Of a DNA stretch of 64,000 nt, positions 9,349 to 17,787 are shown in pieces. Numbering within the stretch: position 1 is the stretch's first letter; each line of letters starts with the position of its first letter. The stretch is from Alistipes senegalensis JC50 (GTDB lineage: Bacteria; Bacteroidota; Bacteroidia; Bacteroidales; Rikenellaceae). A program made the position numbers and the translations under genes. The stretch spans positions 930,001 through 994,000 of the forward strand of contig NZ_CP102252.1 in the NCBI RefSeq assembly GCF_025145645.1, written 5' to 3'. Below the pieces are notes generated by a model. It was not told the DNA's origin, searched no databases, and saw nothing but the letters and a program-made list of their open reading frames with translations.

Positions 9349-10929
9349 TCAATGCTTGTTGCCTCCGAACCGATAAACCACATCGAACCTCAATCCGGTC
9401 AATGCGAATTCGTTTTTCTTATCCGAGCTGTTGTAATAGAAATAAGGCAGTTCCCGGTCGTAGATGTTGTAATCGGCACTGCGGTAGCCGCCGCGCACGC
9501 TCAATTCGAAACTCCAATGCCGGGACAACGGCAGCAGGTAACCGACCGACACGCCCGCGCTCCAATAAGTACCGGTGTAATTGGTCAGAGTGGTAATGTC
9601 GTCGCGGCGGTCACGCTGGTTGTTGAAATCGCCCGCTTCGCCGTAAACTCCGACAAAGAAACCCCGGAACAATCCGTCCCCCCGGAACCACAACCGGGGT
9701 TCGACGCTGTAAGCCGAAAGGCCCCAGAACTGTTTGCCGCTGTCGTAAGCCCAATCGGCGTACAATGCGGAAACCCCGACAGACCAACGCTTTGCGAAAT
9801 AGACTTCGCCTGCGATATTGGGCATGAAAGTCGTTCTCTTGAAATCCGGGCAGACTCCGGCCCATGCGACCAGATCGGTCTTCAAGCCCACGATGGGATA
9901 CAAGCGGCGGTTTTCCTTCCGCTGCCGGCGGGCAGCGGCGGCGGCTTCGCGCTGGCGCTGCAACTCTTCGGCTTTCCGGCGTGCAGCCTCGGCGGCTTCG
10001 CGCTCCGCTTGCAGACGGGCCATCTCCGCCGCCTTGCGCTCAGCCTCTATCCGGGCAGCCTGTGCGGCCTGACGCTCGGCCTCCAAGCGAGCCATCTCGG
10101 CAACATGGCGTTCGGCCTCCACCCGGGCGGCCTCTTCCTGCTCCGCAAGAGCAGCCAAACGCCGCTCCTCGGCCTCGGCTGCAGCACGCTCCTGCTCCAA
10201 AGCGGCGGCGAACTCCGCATCGTCCAACCGGCGCTGCAATTTCTCCTCCATAATCCGGTGCAGGTCGTACTGCACGGTGATCTCGACACGCCGGGACGCG
10301 GGGAACAGCGTCTTCAACATATATTTATAAGGTTCTCCGCCCCGTAAATCCATCAGTTTTTTCTCACGGCCCTCGAATACGCCCACATGGTCGATCAAAA
10401 AGAGAACATCCTCACGATGAGCCATCTGCGAACCTTCGACGAGCTCCCGCAACTTGGCCCAGTCTTCCGCCACCCACTTCACCTCGACCGGGAAATGCGA
10501 CGAAAGAGCGTATTTGTCATTGAGGTAATCCCTGAATCCCTCCGCACGGCTGCGGGCCAGACGCTCGTTGATAGCATAGGAACCCTCTATCGAACAATAT
10601 CCGCACAAGCGGACCGAATTGACGAAAATGAGACTATCACGATAAATCTGCCGGATGAACTCGTCGAGTTTGCGCAATTCGGACGCATTATTTTCGAAAT
10701 CCGGAAGAACCTGAGTCCGGCTTTGCGGATAAGTCAGATAACAACTCATGCTGCGAGCCCCCTCTCTGATGACTTGCCGGTAGGTGGAATCCGAAACCGA
10801 GAACAATGAATCCCGCTGCTCCGGGCTGCCGGACATTCCGAATGCGGAATGAACCTGCAAGACGGACACAACGCTCATAAAGACCGGTAAAAGCCGAAAA
10901 AGCCTGCTAACACAATTGAAAGTACGCAT
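9349..10929 (-). CDS. OmpA-like / coiled-coil / DUF3575 outer-membrane protein
   Basis: A 526-aa protein with three readable parts. Residues about 1-35 form a signal region. Residues about 45-235 are OmpA-like: a 'NNASELRKLDEFI' helix, VRLCGYCSIEGSYAINERLARSRA, and a FPASRRVEITVQYD end. Residues about 240-345 are a highly charged Ala/Glu/Arg heptad coiled coil with repeating AEMARLEAERQAA-like units. The last part, from about 350, is a beta-barrel-like DUF3575 domain (VGLKTDLVAWAG, EVYFAKRWSVGVSALYADW) ending in FRFGG-type sequence. DUF3575 proteins usually head fimbrial loci, so it may be the outer-membrane anchor or assembly platform. First gene of the operon. Confidence 0.8.
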   Translation of the reverse strand: MRTFNCVSRLFRLLPVFMSVVSVLQVHSAFGMSGSPEQRDSLFSVSDSTYRQVIREGARSMSCYLTYPQSRTQVLPDFENNASELRKLDEFIRQIYRDSLIFVNSVRLCGYCSIEGSYAINERLARSRAEGFRDYLNDKYALSSHFPVEVKWVAEDWAKLRELVEGSQMAHREDVLFLIDHVGVFEGREKKLMDLRGGEPYKYMLKTLFPASRRVEITVQYDLHRIMEEKLQRRLDDAEFAAALEQERAAAEAEERRLAALAEQEEAARVEAERHVAEMARLEAERQAAQAARIEAERKAAEMARLQAEREAAEAARRKAEELQRQREAAAAARRQRKENRRLYPIVGLKTDLVAWAGVCPDFKRTTFMPNIAGEVYFAKRWSVGVSALYADWAYDSGKQFWGLSAYSVEPRLWFRGDGLFRGFFVGVYGEAGDFNNQRDRRDDITTLTNYTGTYWSAGVSVGYLLPLSRHWSFELSVRGGYRSADYNIYDRELPYFYYNSSDKKNEFALTGLRFDVVYRFGGNKH

Positions 10930-11125
10930 AGAAGGGTTGATTATTAGTCGTTGAAAATACAGGGAAAACCCTCTCCCAAATGGCCTCCGAGCCCGCGGAA
11001 GGAGATGAAAGAACCGATCAATATATTATTTATCAGCAACATACCTCTTCGTTAGTATGCAATTAACCTTCGATTTTTCGCCTATCTGGTTATCCGATTG
11101 ATAATCAATATATTGCAAACTCGCT

Positions 11126-11134
11126 GGGGGGGGG
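11126..11134. repeat. G9 homopolymer in the fimbria/invertase intergenic region
   Basis: Nine G in an AT-rich gap, 197 bp from the fimbrial operon start and 170 bp from the recombinase start. Same length as the tract in the SusC gene. Confidence 0.75.
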
Positions 11135-11192
11135 TAATTTGTTGATATTCAATTTTTTCGGAAAAAAATTTCTGCAAAAAAAATTTTTGTAA

Positions 11193-11200
11193 TATATTTG
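11193..11200 (+). promoter_or_regulatory. Candidate -7 box for the recombinase gene
   Basis: TATATTTG fits the Bacteroidetes TAnnTTTG -7 consensus. Upstream, a TCTG at 11171-11174 lies 18 bp away and could act as a weak -33 element. Transcription would begin near 11207 and give a leader of about 95 nt before the recombinase. Confidence 0.5.
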
Positions 11201-11232
11201 CTCCGAGAAATCGAACGATTTATCTTCTATCG

Positions 11233-11257
11233 AACGGGCAGAGAATGTCCGTTTTTT
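11233..11257 (+). terminator. Hairpin plus T-run in the recombinase leader
   Basis: Arms AACGGGCA (11233-11240) and TGTCCGTT (11246-11253) form an 8-bp stem with one G-U pair and a 5-nt loop, followed directly by a run of six T (11252-11257). It lies between the candidate promoter and the recombinase start at 11304, so it could attenuate recombinase expression. Confidence 0.5.
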
Positions 11258-11303
11258 GTTTGAGGAGGCATTAGTTGCAGTACATCCATTAACCCTTCAA
11301 ACA

Positions 11304-11999
11304 ATGATAGTAGCATATTTACGAGTCAGCACCGAAAAACAGACGCTGGCAAATCAACAAAACGAAATCTCGAAATTCGCAGACAGCCGTAACCTGCATG
11401 TGGATCGCTGGGTAACGGAAATCGTGAGCGGCAAAAAGAAAGGCCGGGAACGCAAACTCAGGACACTCCTGCGCCGCATGAAACGCGGAGACACGATGAT
11501 CGTAACGGAACTCTCCCGTCTGAGCCGCACCCTGACAGACATCATGGCGATCGTGGGAGAACTTCTCAAAAAGGAGGTCTGCCTGTACAGCACGAAAGAT
11601 CACTACGCCTTCGACGACACGATAAACAGCAAGGTGCTCTGTTTCGCATTCGGGCTGGTGGCGGAAATCGAACGAAACCTGATATCCATGCGTACACGGG
11701 AGGCGCTGGCGCTGAGACGCGAACAAGGAATCGTACTCGGACGCCGCAAAGGCAGCTACACCAAACTGCAACAGCTCATCGACGACCGCCGCGAAATAGT
11801 GAGCATGATGAACCGCGGGCACAGCGTAGCGGCCATCTGCCGCCAATACGGAGTGGCCAGAAATACGTTCGACCGATTCCGGAAACAATACATCTATTCC
11901 ATCATGCGAGGTCAAAGAAAACGCTGGAGAGTCAATGGGAACGTTGCGGAGCCGAAAGAAAAGACGATCACCGACCATACGGAAACGGTCGAACTCTGA
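11304..11999 (+). CDS. Mpi-family serine recombinase (DNA invertase)
   Basis: A 231-aa site-specific recombinase of the resolvase/invertase class. I start it at MIVAYLRVSTEKQ (11304) rather than 11256, because the catalytic serine (Ser9) is then in its usual place. The N-terminal catalytic domain spans about 1-140, with motifs ELSRLSRT and VAEIERNLI (long E-helix). A C-terminal helix-turn-helix (HSVAAICRQYGVARNTFDRF) lies around 180-200. Length and motifs match the Bacteroidales Mpi group, which in Bacteroides fragilis inverts many promoters. Its position divergent from a fimbrial operon suggests control of that operon, directly or genome-wide. The target sites cannot be named from the sequence. 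Confidence 0.85.
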   Translation: MIVAYLRVSTEKQTLANQQNEISKFADSRNLHVDRWVTEIVSGKKKGRERKLRTLLRRMKRGDTMIVTELSRLSRTLTDIMAIVGELLKKEVCLYSTKDHYAFDDTINSKVLCFAFGLVAEIERNLISMRTREALALRREQGIVLGRRKGSYTKLQQLIDDRREIVSMMNRGHSVAAICRQYGVARNTFDRFRKQYIYSIMRGQRKRWRVNGNVAEPKEKTITDHTETVEL

Positions 12000-12150
12000 A
12001 CGCGCCCCCATAACCGCCCGTCATTCAGAAGAGGGGCAGGCAGGAAAGGCGCGGATCATGCCAAAGTTCGGAGAAGAACATTTCGGGCATGCAGCCCATG
12101 TCCAACCGAATCTTTTCACCGATACCATATAATATAATAGAAACAGCGCA

Positions 12151-12183
12151 AAAAAACGGAAGGGGCCGACGACTGCCCCTTCC
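12151..12183 (-). terminator. Hairpin with flanking A/T run, minus orientation
   Basis: GGAAGGGGC (12158-12166) pairs with GCCCCTTCC (12175-12183) over an 8-nt loop. On the minus strand the stem is followed by a T6 run (plus-strand AAAAAA at 12151-12156). No minus-strand gene directly precedes it, so its role is unclear. Confidence 0.45.
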
Positions 12184-12554
12184 TCCTGCAAAAAAGTGCG
12201 TCACAACTTATTTGAATTCTTCATAGCTTAGTTTGCAGGATGTGAAATAAGCAGTCGGACAACCCACAGACATTGCGGCTGACAACACCCCGGCCGGCGG
12301 TGTGCGCTGAAAGAGAATTTCGATGTCCATTCATGTTCCGACACTTATTTATTAAATAAAATATTGTCAAAAAGCACTGGTTCGGAATTACGGGAACCCA
12401 ACGACCGCATATCGTACAAACCACTCGGCCGAAACCCGCCCCAAGTGCCTGCATTGGCTATTTTTCCTGATATTGCGATCATTCAGTTTAGATAAAACAG
12501 CACTGACTGCGTATCTATCACTGCCCAAATATAGGAATTATATTCTTTTCTGCA

Positions 12555-12577
12555 AAATATTTTACAATAAAATATTT
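12555..12577. repeat. Perfect 10-bp AT-rich inverted repeat
   Basis: AAATATTTTA and TAAAATATTT are separated by CAA. It could be a protein- or recombinase-binding site, or chance in AT-rich DNA. Confidence 0.4.
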
Positions 12578-12820
12578 AATTTTAGCAATAAATCGTGCCG
12601 CAGGGTATCTGAAACGGGTCCGGCAATCTCCTAACCCATCGGCCCCAAAACAGCGGAAACGACTTCCGGACGACGGTTCGTGCATACGAAACAGCTTCAT
12701 TCAGGCCGATGCACCCCGGAATCTCCCAGGATGCACCCGTGTTCTTGGAGACGTTTTCAACAGCCGCACCGCCTGGCAGGACTCGAAGCGGCGAACGCAT
12801 AATTTGGGGCTGAAAACAAA

Positions 12821-12849
12821 ACGGGTTGCAAACTCGATTTGCAACCCGT
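12821..12849 (-). terminator. Terminator of tRNA-Ser
   Basis: ACGGGTTGCAAA (12821-12832) pairs perfectly with TTTGCAACCCGT (12838-12849) over a 5-nt loop, and a T-rich run follows on the minus strand. It ends 10 bp beyond the tRNA 3' end. Confidence 0.85.
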
Positions 12850-12858
12850 CTCCCGTCC

Positions 12859-12946
12859 TGGCGGAAAGTGAGGGATTCGAACCCCCGGAACCTTGCGGTT
12901 CAACGGTTTTCAAGACCGCCGCGATCGACCACTCCGCCAACTTTCC
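12859..12946 (-). tRNA. tRNA-Ser (UGA anticodon)
   Basis: An 88-nt class II tRNA. The acceptor arms GGAAAGT/ACTTTCC pair, the anticodon loop CTTGAAA gives anticodon TGA, there is a long variable arm, the T-loop reads TTCGAAT, and the 3' CCA is encoded. It reads UCA and related serine codons. Confidence 0.95.
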
Positions 12947-12951
12947 GGAGA

Positions 12952-12983
12952 CAAAAGTAGCACCGATTTTCCATTCTGCCAAA
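12952..12983 (-). promoter_or_regulatory. Promoter of tRNA-Ser
   Basis: On the minus strand TTTG (12980-12983) is followed after 20 bp by TACTTTTG (12952-12959), an exact Bacteroidetes -33/-7 pair just 5 bp from the tRNA. Confidence 0.85.
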
Positions 12984-13064
12984 TCTCCATCCCGTTTTTA
13001 TTCCAACCCCGCAAACCCGGAACTCAAATTCCGGAGATAATTTTCTTCTTTTCCGAAATTTGCA

Positions 13065-13072
13065 TATCTTTG
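13065..13072 (+). promoter_or_regulatory. -7 box of the HU gene
   Basis: TATCTTTG matches TAnnTTTG, 45 bp upstream of the HU start. A T-rich stretch near 13041 is the likely -33 region. Confidence 0.65.
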
Positions 13073-13117
13073 TCAGCAAGTTAGGACCCGGAGATCATTC
13101 TCTCACGCAACGAAGCC

Positions 13118-13378
13118 ATGAACAAAGCGCAGTTTGTCGAAGCCATCGCTCTCGACGCGAACATCCCGAAGGTCGAGGCCCGCAAAGCCATCGACGCCAT
13201 GATCCGTGTGACGGTGCAGTCCCTGCGCGAAGGCGAGCGGCTGACGCTGACCGGACTGGGCACGTTCAACGTACAACAGCGTCCCGAACGCGTAGGCCGC
13301 AACCCGCGCACGGGCGCCGCCGTGAAGATTCCGCCCCGCAAGGTCATCAAGTTCCGTCCCTCGGTCGAGATCGAATGA
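13118..13378 (+). CDS. HU-family DNA-binding protein
   Basis: An 86-aa histone-like protein of normal HU length. It begins MNKAQFVEAIALDANIPK, a helical dimerisation region, and continues with the HU signature GLGTFNVQQRPERVGRNPRTG and the DNA-binding arm ending VIKFRPS. It bends and compacts DNA as a dimer in the nucleoid. It has its own promoter and is followed after 24 bp by an aminotransferase, with which it may be co-transcribed. Confidence 0.95.
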   Translation: MNKAQFVEAIALDANIPKVEARKAIDAMIRVTVQSLREGERLTLTGLGTFNVQQRPERVGRNPRTGAAVKIPPRKVIKFRPSVEIE

Positions 13379-13402
13379 TCCGGCCCGCAAAACCCTGTAT
13401 AC

Positions 13403-14599
13403 ATGCCTGAAATTTCCCTTCGCGCCGAGCAGATGCCGGCCTCCCCGATACGCAAACTCGTCCCGCTGGCCGACGCAGCACGCGCCCGGGGCATCAAGAT
13501 TTACCATCTGAACATCGGACAGCCCGACCTGCCCACGCCGCAAGTGGGGCTCGACGCCCTGAAGCATATCGACCGCAAGGTGCTGGAATACAGCCCCAGC
13601 GACGGCTACCGTTCGCTGCGCGAGAAGCTCGTTTCCTACTACGCGCAGTATCAGATCAAACTCACCCCCGAGGAGATCATCGTCACCACGGGCGGTTCCG
13701 AAGCCGTGCTGTTCGCCTTCATGTCGTGCCTCAACCCCGGCGACGAGATCATCGTTCCCGAACCGGCCTACGCCAACTACATGGCTTTCGCCATCTCGGC
13801 GGGCGCCGTGATCCGGCCCGTCGTCTCGTCGATTGAGAACGGATTCGCGCTGCCGCCCATCGAGGAGTTCGAGAAGCTGATCAACGAACGCACGCGCGGC
13901 ATCCTGATCTGCAACCCCAACAACCCCACGGGCTACCTCTATACGCGCCGCGAGATGGACCGCATCCGCGACATGGTTCAGAAATACGACCTGTTCCTCT
14001 TCTCCGACGAGGTTTACCGCGAATTCATCTACACCGGTTCGCCCTACATTTCGGCCTGCCACCTCGAAGGCATCGAACAGAACGTCGTGCTGATCGACTC
14101 GGTGTCGAAGCGTTATTCCGAATGCGGCATCCGCATCGGCGCGCTGATCACCAAGAACCGAAAACTCCGCAACGCCGTGATGAAATTCTGTCAGGCGCGC
14201 CTTTCGCCGCCGCTGCTCGGACAGATCGTCGCCGAAGCCTCGATCGAAGCCCCGCGGTCGTACAGCACGGAGGTTTACGAGGAGTACATCGAACGCCGCA
14301 AATGCCTGATCGACGGACTGAACCGCATCCCCGGCGTCTATTCGCCGATCCCGATGGGAGCGTTCTACACCGTGGCGCGGCTCCCGGTGGACGACAGCGA
14401 CAAATTCTGCGCCTGGTGCCTCTCGGAGTTCGAATACGAAGGCGAAACCGTCATGCTGGCCCCGGCGTCGGGTTTCTACTCCGATCCCGAATGCGGCCGC
14501 AACGAGGTCCGCATCGCCTACGTCCTGAAAAAAGAGGATCTCGAACGGGCTCTCGTCATCCTGAGCAAAGCGCTCGAAGCCTACAACAGCCGCCGATAG
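13403..14599 (+). CDS. PLP-dependent class I/II aminotransferase
   Basis: A 398-aa fold-type I aminotransferase. Visible motifs are NIGQPDLPTP (N-terminal), TTGGSEAVLFAF, ICNPNNPTGYLYTRREM, FLFSDEVYREF and the PLP-lysine segment SVSKRYSECGIRIGAL (Lys around residue 236). C-terminal residues include the substrate-binding Arg region. Such enzymes move amino groups between amino acids and 2-oxoacids (aspartate or alanine aminotransferase type). The substrate cannot be decided from sequence alone. Length is normal and no defects were seen. Confidence 0.9.
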   Translation: MPEISLRAEQMPASPIRKLVPLADAARARGIKIYHLNIGQPDLPTPQVGLDALKHIDRKVLEYSPSDGYRSLREKLVSYYAQYQIKLTPEEIIVTTGGSEAVLFAFMSCLNPGDEIIVPEPAYANYMAFAISAGAVIRPVVSSIENGFALPPIEEFEKLINERTRGILICNPNNPTGYLYTRREMDRIRDMVQKYDLFLFSDEVYREFIYTGSPYISACHLEGIEQNVVLIDSVSKRYSECGIRIGALITKNRKLRNAVMKFCQARLSPPLLGQIVAEASIEAPRSYSTEVYEEYIERRKCLIDGLNRIPGVYSPIPMGAFYTVARLPVDDSDKFCAWCLSEFEYEGETVMLAPASGFYSDPECGRNEVRIAYVLKKEDLERALVILSKALEAYNSRR

Positions 14600-14622
14600 C
14601 GGCCGCCGGCAATTCCGAAACG

Positions 14623-14652
14623 AGGGGCAGCGTCCTGCGGGGCGCTGCCCCT
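14623..14652 (+). terminator. Candidate terminator after the aminotransferase
   Basis: AGGGGCAGCG (14623-14632) pairs with CGCTGCCCCT (14643-14652). The downstream T-run is weak, so it may only be a stabilising hairpin. Confidence 0.5.
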
Positions 14653-14729
14653 TACGCTATGTACGAACCCGCCGATTCATCCAATCTTATACCTTTCAGT
14701 ACAATTTTCGGGAATTTTCGACCAAAAAG

Positions 14730-14761
14730 TTTGGGACGTGAGGATAGTTTTCCTACTTTTG
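14730..14761 (+). promoter_or_regulatory. Promoter of the OmpP1/FadL gene
   Basis: TTTG (14730-14733), a 20-bp spacer, then TACTTTTG (14754-14761): an exact Bacteroidetes sigma-ABfr promoter, 54 bp before the start codon. Confidence 0.85.
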
Positions 14762-14815
14762 CCCCCGATTTTGCGCGTCGCAAGACACGCCGAGTATAAA
14801 CCAAACCAATTCGTT

Positions 14816-16297
14816 ATGAAAAAACTTTTCCTCGTTCTGGCCGCCGCAGCCATCGCCTCCGGCGCATACGCCGAGGGTTATCAGGTCAACAACATGTCGG
14901 CCAAGCAAACCGGTATGGGCCACGTGGGCACGGCCATGAAACTCAACTCGGAGTCGATCTTCTTCAACCCCGCAGCCACGGCTTTCCAGACCTCGAAATT
15001 CGATATTTCAGCCGGCATGACGGGCATTCTCTCCAATGTCAGCTATCGTTCGCTGCCGACGCTGGAAAACGGTTACCAGAGCGGCGCGGCCGAGAAATCC
15101 GACAATAAGCTCTCGACCCCGATCCACGTCTATTTCAACTACAAGCCCACCGAGCGGCTGGCCGTCGGACTGGGTTTCTACACCCCCTACGGCTCCTCGA
15201 TGAACTGGGGCGACAACTGGTCGGGAGCGCACCTCGTGCAGGAGATCAACCTCACGGCCTTCACCTTCCAGCCCACCGTTTCGTACAAAATCTGCGACCG
15301 TCTTTCGGTCGGTGCGGGTCTGACGGTTTCGTGGGGCAATTTCGACCTGTCGCGGTCGCTGCTCTCCCCCACGATGCGCCGCGGACTTATCTCCGGCACG
15401 ATCGACCCGAATATCACCCAACTTCAGGGGGCAATCAACAGCGGAATGCTCACCGGCGACGCGCTCGCCCAGGCGACTGCGACCCTCCAGACGCTCGAAG
15501 GCGCCAAAGGCTATCTCAACAGCACCATGAACCGGTCGCTGGTGTCGGCCAAACTCCAGGGCGATTCCGATGTGGCCGTAGGCGTGAACGCCGGTTTCCT
15601 GTGGGACATCACCGACGAATGGTCGGTCGGCATGACCTGGCGGTCGCGTCTGAACATGAAAGTGGGCAAAGGCCACGCGACGATGAACATCGACCCGCAG
15701 GCCGCGGCGCTCATCGCCAAACTCGGAGAGCTCAAACCCGACACGGAGCTGATCCCGGGACTCGACAAGGGAACTTTCAACGCCGAGCTGCCGCTTCCGA
15801 CGACCGTGACGTGGGCCGTATCGTTCCGCCCGGCCGTGAAATGGGAACTGGCCGTCGATCTGCAATGGACCGGATGGTCGGCCTACAAAGCCCTGAACGT
15901 GGCATTCAACGAGAAGGAACTGGGCATCAAACCCATCTATTCGGTGAAAAACTACTCGAATACGCTGGCTTTCCGTTTCGGTGCGCAGTACCGCGCGACC
16001 GATTTCATCACGGCCCGAATGGGTATGTATGTGGACGAAAGCCCGGTGAGCAGCGACTATCTCAACCCCGAAACTCCGTCGATGACCAAGGTCTCCTATA
16101 CGGCCGGTCTGAGCCTGCGCCCCACCAAGTTCATGTCGATCGACCTGGCCTACTGCTACGTTTCGTCGGCAGACCCCGAACGCACGGGCTCCTATCCCCT
16201 CTACGGCTATACCGACGGCAACCTCGAAGAGGTATTTTCGGGCAACTACACGCTCCACGCCAACGTATTCTCGATCGGCGTAGGGTTCAGTTTCTAA
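14816..16297 (+). CDS. OmpP1/FadL/TodX-family outer-membrane transporter
   Basis: A 493-aa outer-membrane beta-barrel. The start is MKKLFLVLAAAAIASGAYA (14816), with a standard signal peptide and cleavage near AYA-EG. The mature start YQVNNMSAKQTGMGHVGTAM and EsiFFNPAA are typical of FadL-type hatch domains. Further on come LGFYTPYGSSMNWG, LSVGAGLTVSWGNFD, WSVGMTWRSR, and a C-terminus ending in aromatic NVFSIGVGFSF for BAM recognition. The family carries long-chain fatty acids and other hydrophobic compounds across the outer membrane; the substrate here is unknown. It has its own promoter. Confidence 0.9.
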   Translation: MKKLFLVLAAAAIASGAYAEGYQVNNMSAKQTGMGHVGTAMKLNSESIFFNPAATAFQTSKFDISAGMTGILSNVSYRSLPTLENGYQSGAAEKSDNKLSTPIHVYFNYKPTERLAVGLGFYTPYGSSMNWGDNWSGAHLVQEINLTAFTFQPTVSYKICDRLSVGAGLTVSWGNFDLSRSLLSPTMRRGLISGTIDPNITQLQGAINSGMLTGDALAQATATLQTLEGAKGYLNSTMNRSLVSAKLQGDSDVAVGVNAGFLWDITDEWSVGMTWRSRLNMKVGKGHATMNIDPQAAALIAKLGELKPDTELIPGLDKGTFNAELPLPTTVTWAVSFRPAVKWELAVDLQWTGWSAYKALNVAFNEKELGIKPIYSVKNYSNTLAFRFGAQYRATDFITARMGMYVDESPVSSDYLNPETPSMTKVSYTAGLSLRPTKFMSIDLAYCYVSSADPERTGSYPLYGYTDGNLEEVFSGNYTLHANVFSIGVGFSF

Positions 16298-16313
16298 AAA
16301 CCGAAAAAATTGC

Positions 16314-16321
16314 TATCTTTG
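16314..16321 (+). promoter_or_regulatory. -7 box of tRNA-Arg
   Basis: TATCTTTG (16314-16321) lies 38 bp upstream of the tRNA. A TTTC at 16291-16294 gives a 19-bp spacer and may serve as the -33 element; it overlaps the end of the porin gene. Confidence 0.7.
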
Positions 16322-16359
16322 CGGTGCGTTCGGCGACGGACGCACCGCATCGTTTCAAC

Positions 16360-16432
16360 GGCTCCATAGTTCAAGGGATAGAACGAGGGTTTCCTAAACC
16401 CTAAATTCGCGTTCGAGTCGCGGTGGGGCTAC
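16360..16432 (+). tRNA. tRNA-Arg (CCU anticodon)
   Basis: The acceptor begins GGCTCCA and closes TGGGGCT with two wobble pairs. The anticodon stem AGGGT/ACCCT encloses loop TTCCTAA, giving anticodon CCT. The T-loop reads TTCGAGT. A CCA end is not fully encoded. Confidence 0.92.
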
Positions 16433-16433
16433 A

Positions 16434-16467
16434 AAGAAAAGGAGGAATTGCTATTCCTCCTTTTCTT
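16434..16467 (+). terminator. Terminator of tRNA-Arg
   Basis: A 15-bp perfect stem (16434-16448 with 16453-16467) has a 4-nt loop and a purine-rich left arm. It starts directly after the tRNA and ends 14 bp before the next gene's -7 box. Confidence 0.85.
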
Positions 16468-16480
16468 GTGGAATTTTACC

Positions 16481-16488
16481 TATCTTTG
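16481..16488 (+). promoter_or_regulatory. -7 box of the serine ammonia-lyase gene
   Basis: TATCTTTG matches the -7 consensus and lies 20 bp upstream of the start codon. The -33 region overlaps the 3' arm of the tRNA-Arg terminator. Confidence 0.7.
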
Positions 16489-16507
16489 CTCCCGTAAAAT
16501 CACGACT

Positions 16508-17713
<1,206 letters not shown>

Positions 17714-17739
17714 TCCGACAGCCCCTTTCCGCGGCAAAA

Positions 17740-17768
17740 AAGGCCGGACCCTTTGCGGGCCCGGCCTT
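17740..17768. terminator. Bidirectional terminator
   Basis: AAGGCCGG (17740-17747) pairs with CCGGCCTT (17761-17768), with an inner CCC/GGG extension. It sits between the convergent serine lyase and LuxR genes, and A-runs on the left serve the minus strand. Confidence 0.8.
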
Positions 17769-17787
17769 CCGTTTCTCCGGTCGGCAC

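Larger units (their letters stand above)
10930..11303. promoter_or_regulatory. Divergent regulatory region between fimbrial operon and invertase
   Basis: A 374-bp AT-rich gap. It holds a G9 tract (11126-11134), an 11-bp direct repeat ATCAATATATT (11017 and 11104), a small palindrome ATTGAT-A-ATCAAT (11097-11109), and an inverted pair GAAGGGTT (10931-10938)/AACCCTTC (11291-11298) placed at the two gene starts. The only exact TAnnTTTG box (TATATTTG, 11193-11200) points to the recombinase. I found no exact CAAAnnTA, that is, no minus-strand box for the fimbrial operon. Promoter inversion or tract-length switching is possible but unproven. Confidence 0.55.
12000..12820. other. Long intergenic region without a convincing gene
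   Basis: About 820 bp with no ORF I would support; the minus-strand 77-codon frame at 12221-12454 has no recognisable content or start context. It contains a GC-rich hairpin (12158-12183) and a perfect AT-rich inverted repeat AAATATTTTA-CAA-TAAAATATTT (12555-12577). No RNase P, tmRNA or SRP RNA signature was noticed. Confidence 0.6.

Noticed and set aside
12221..12454. 77-codon minus-strand frame
   Set aside because: No start context, no family pattern and no promoter; treated as non-coding.
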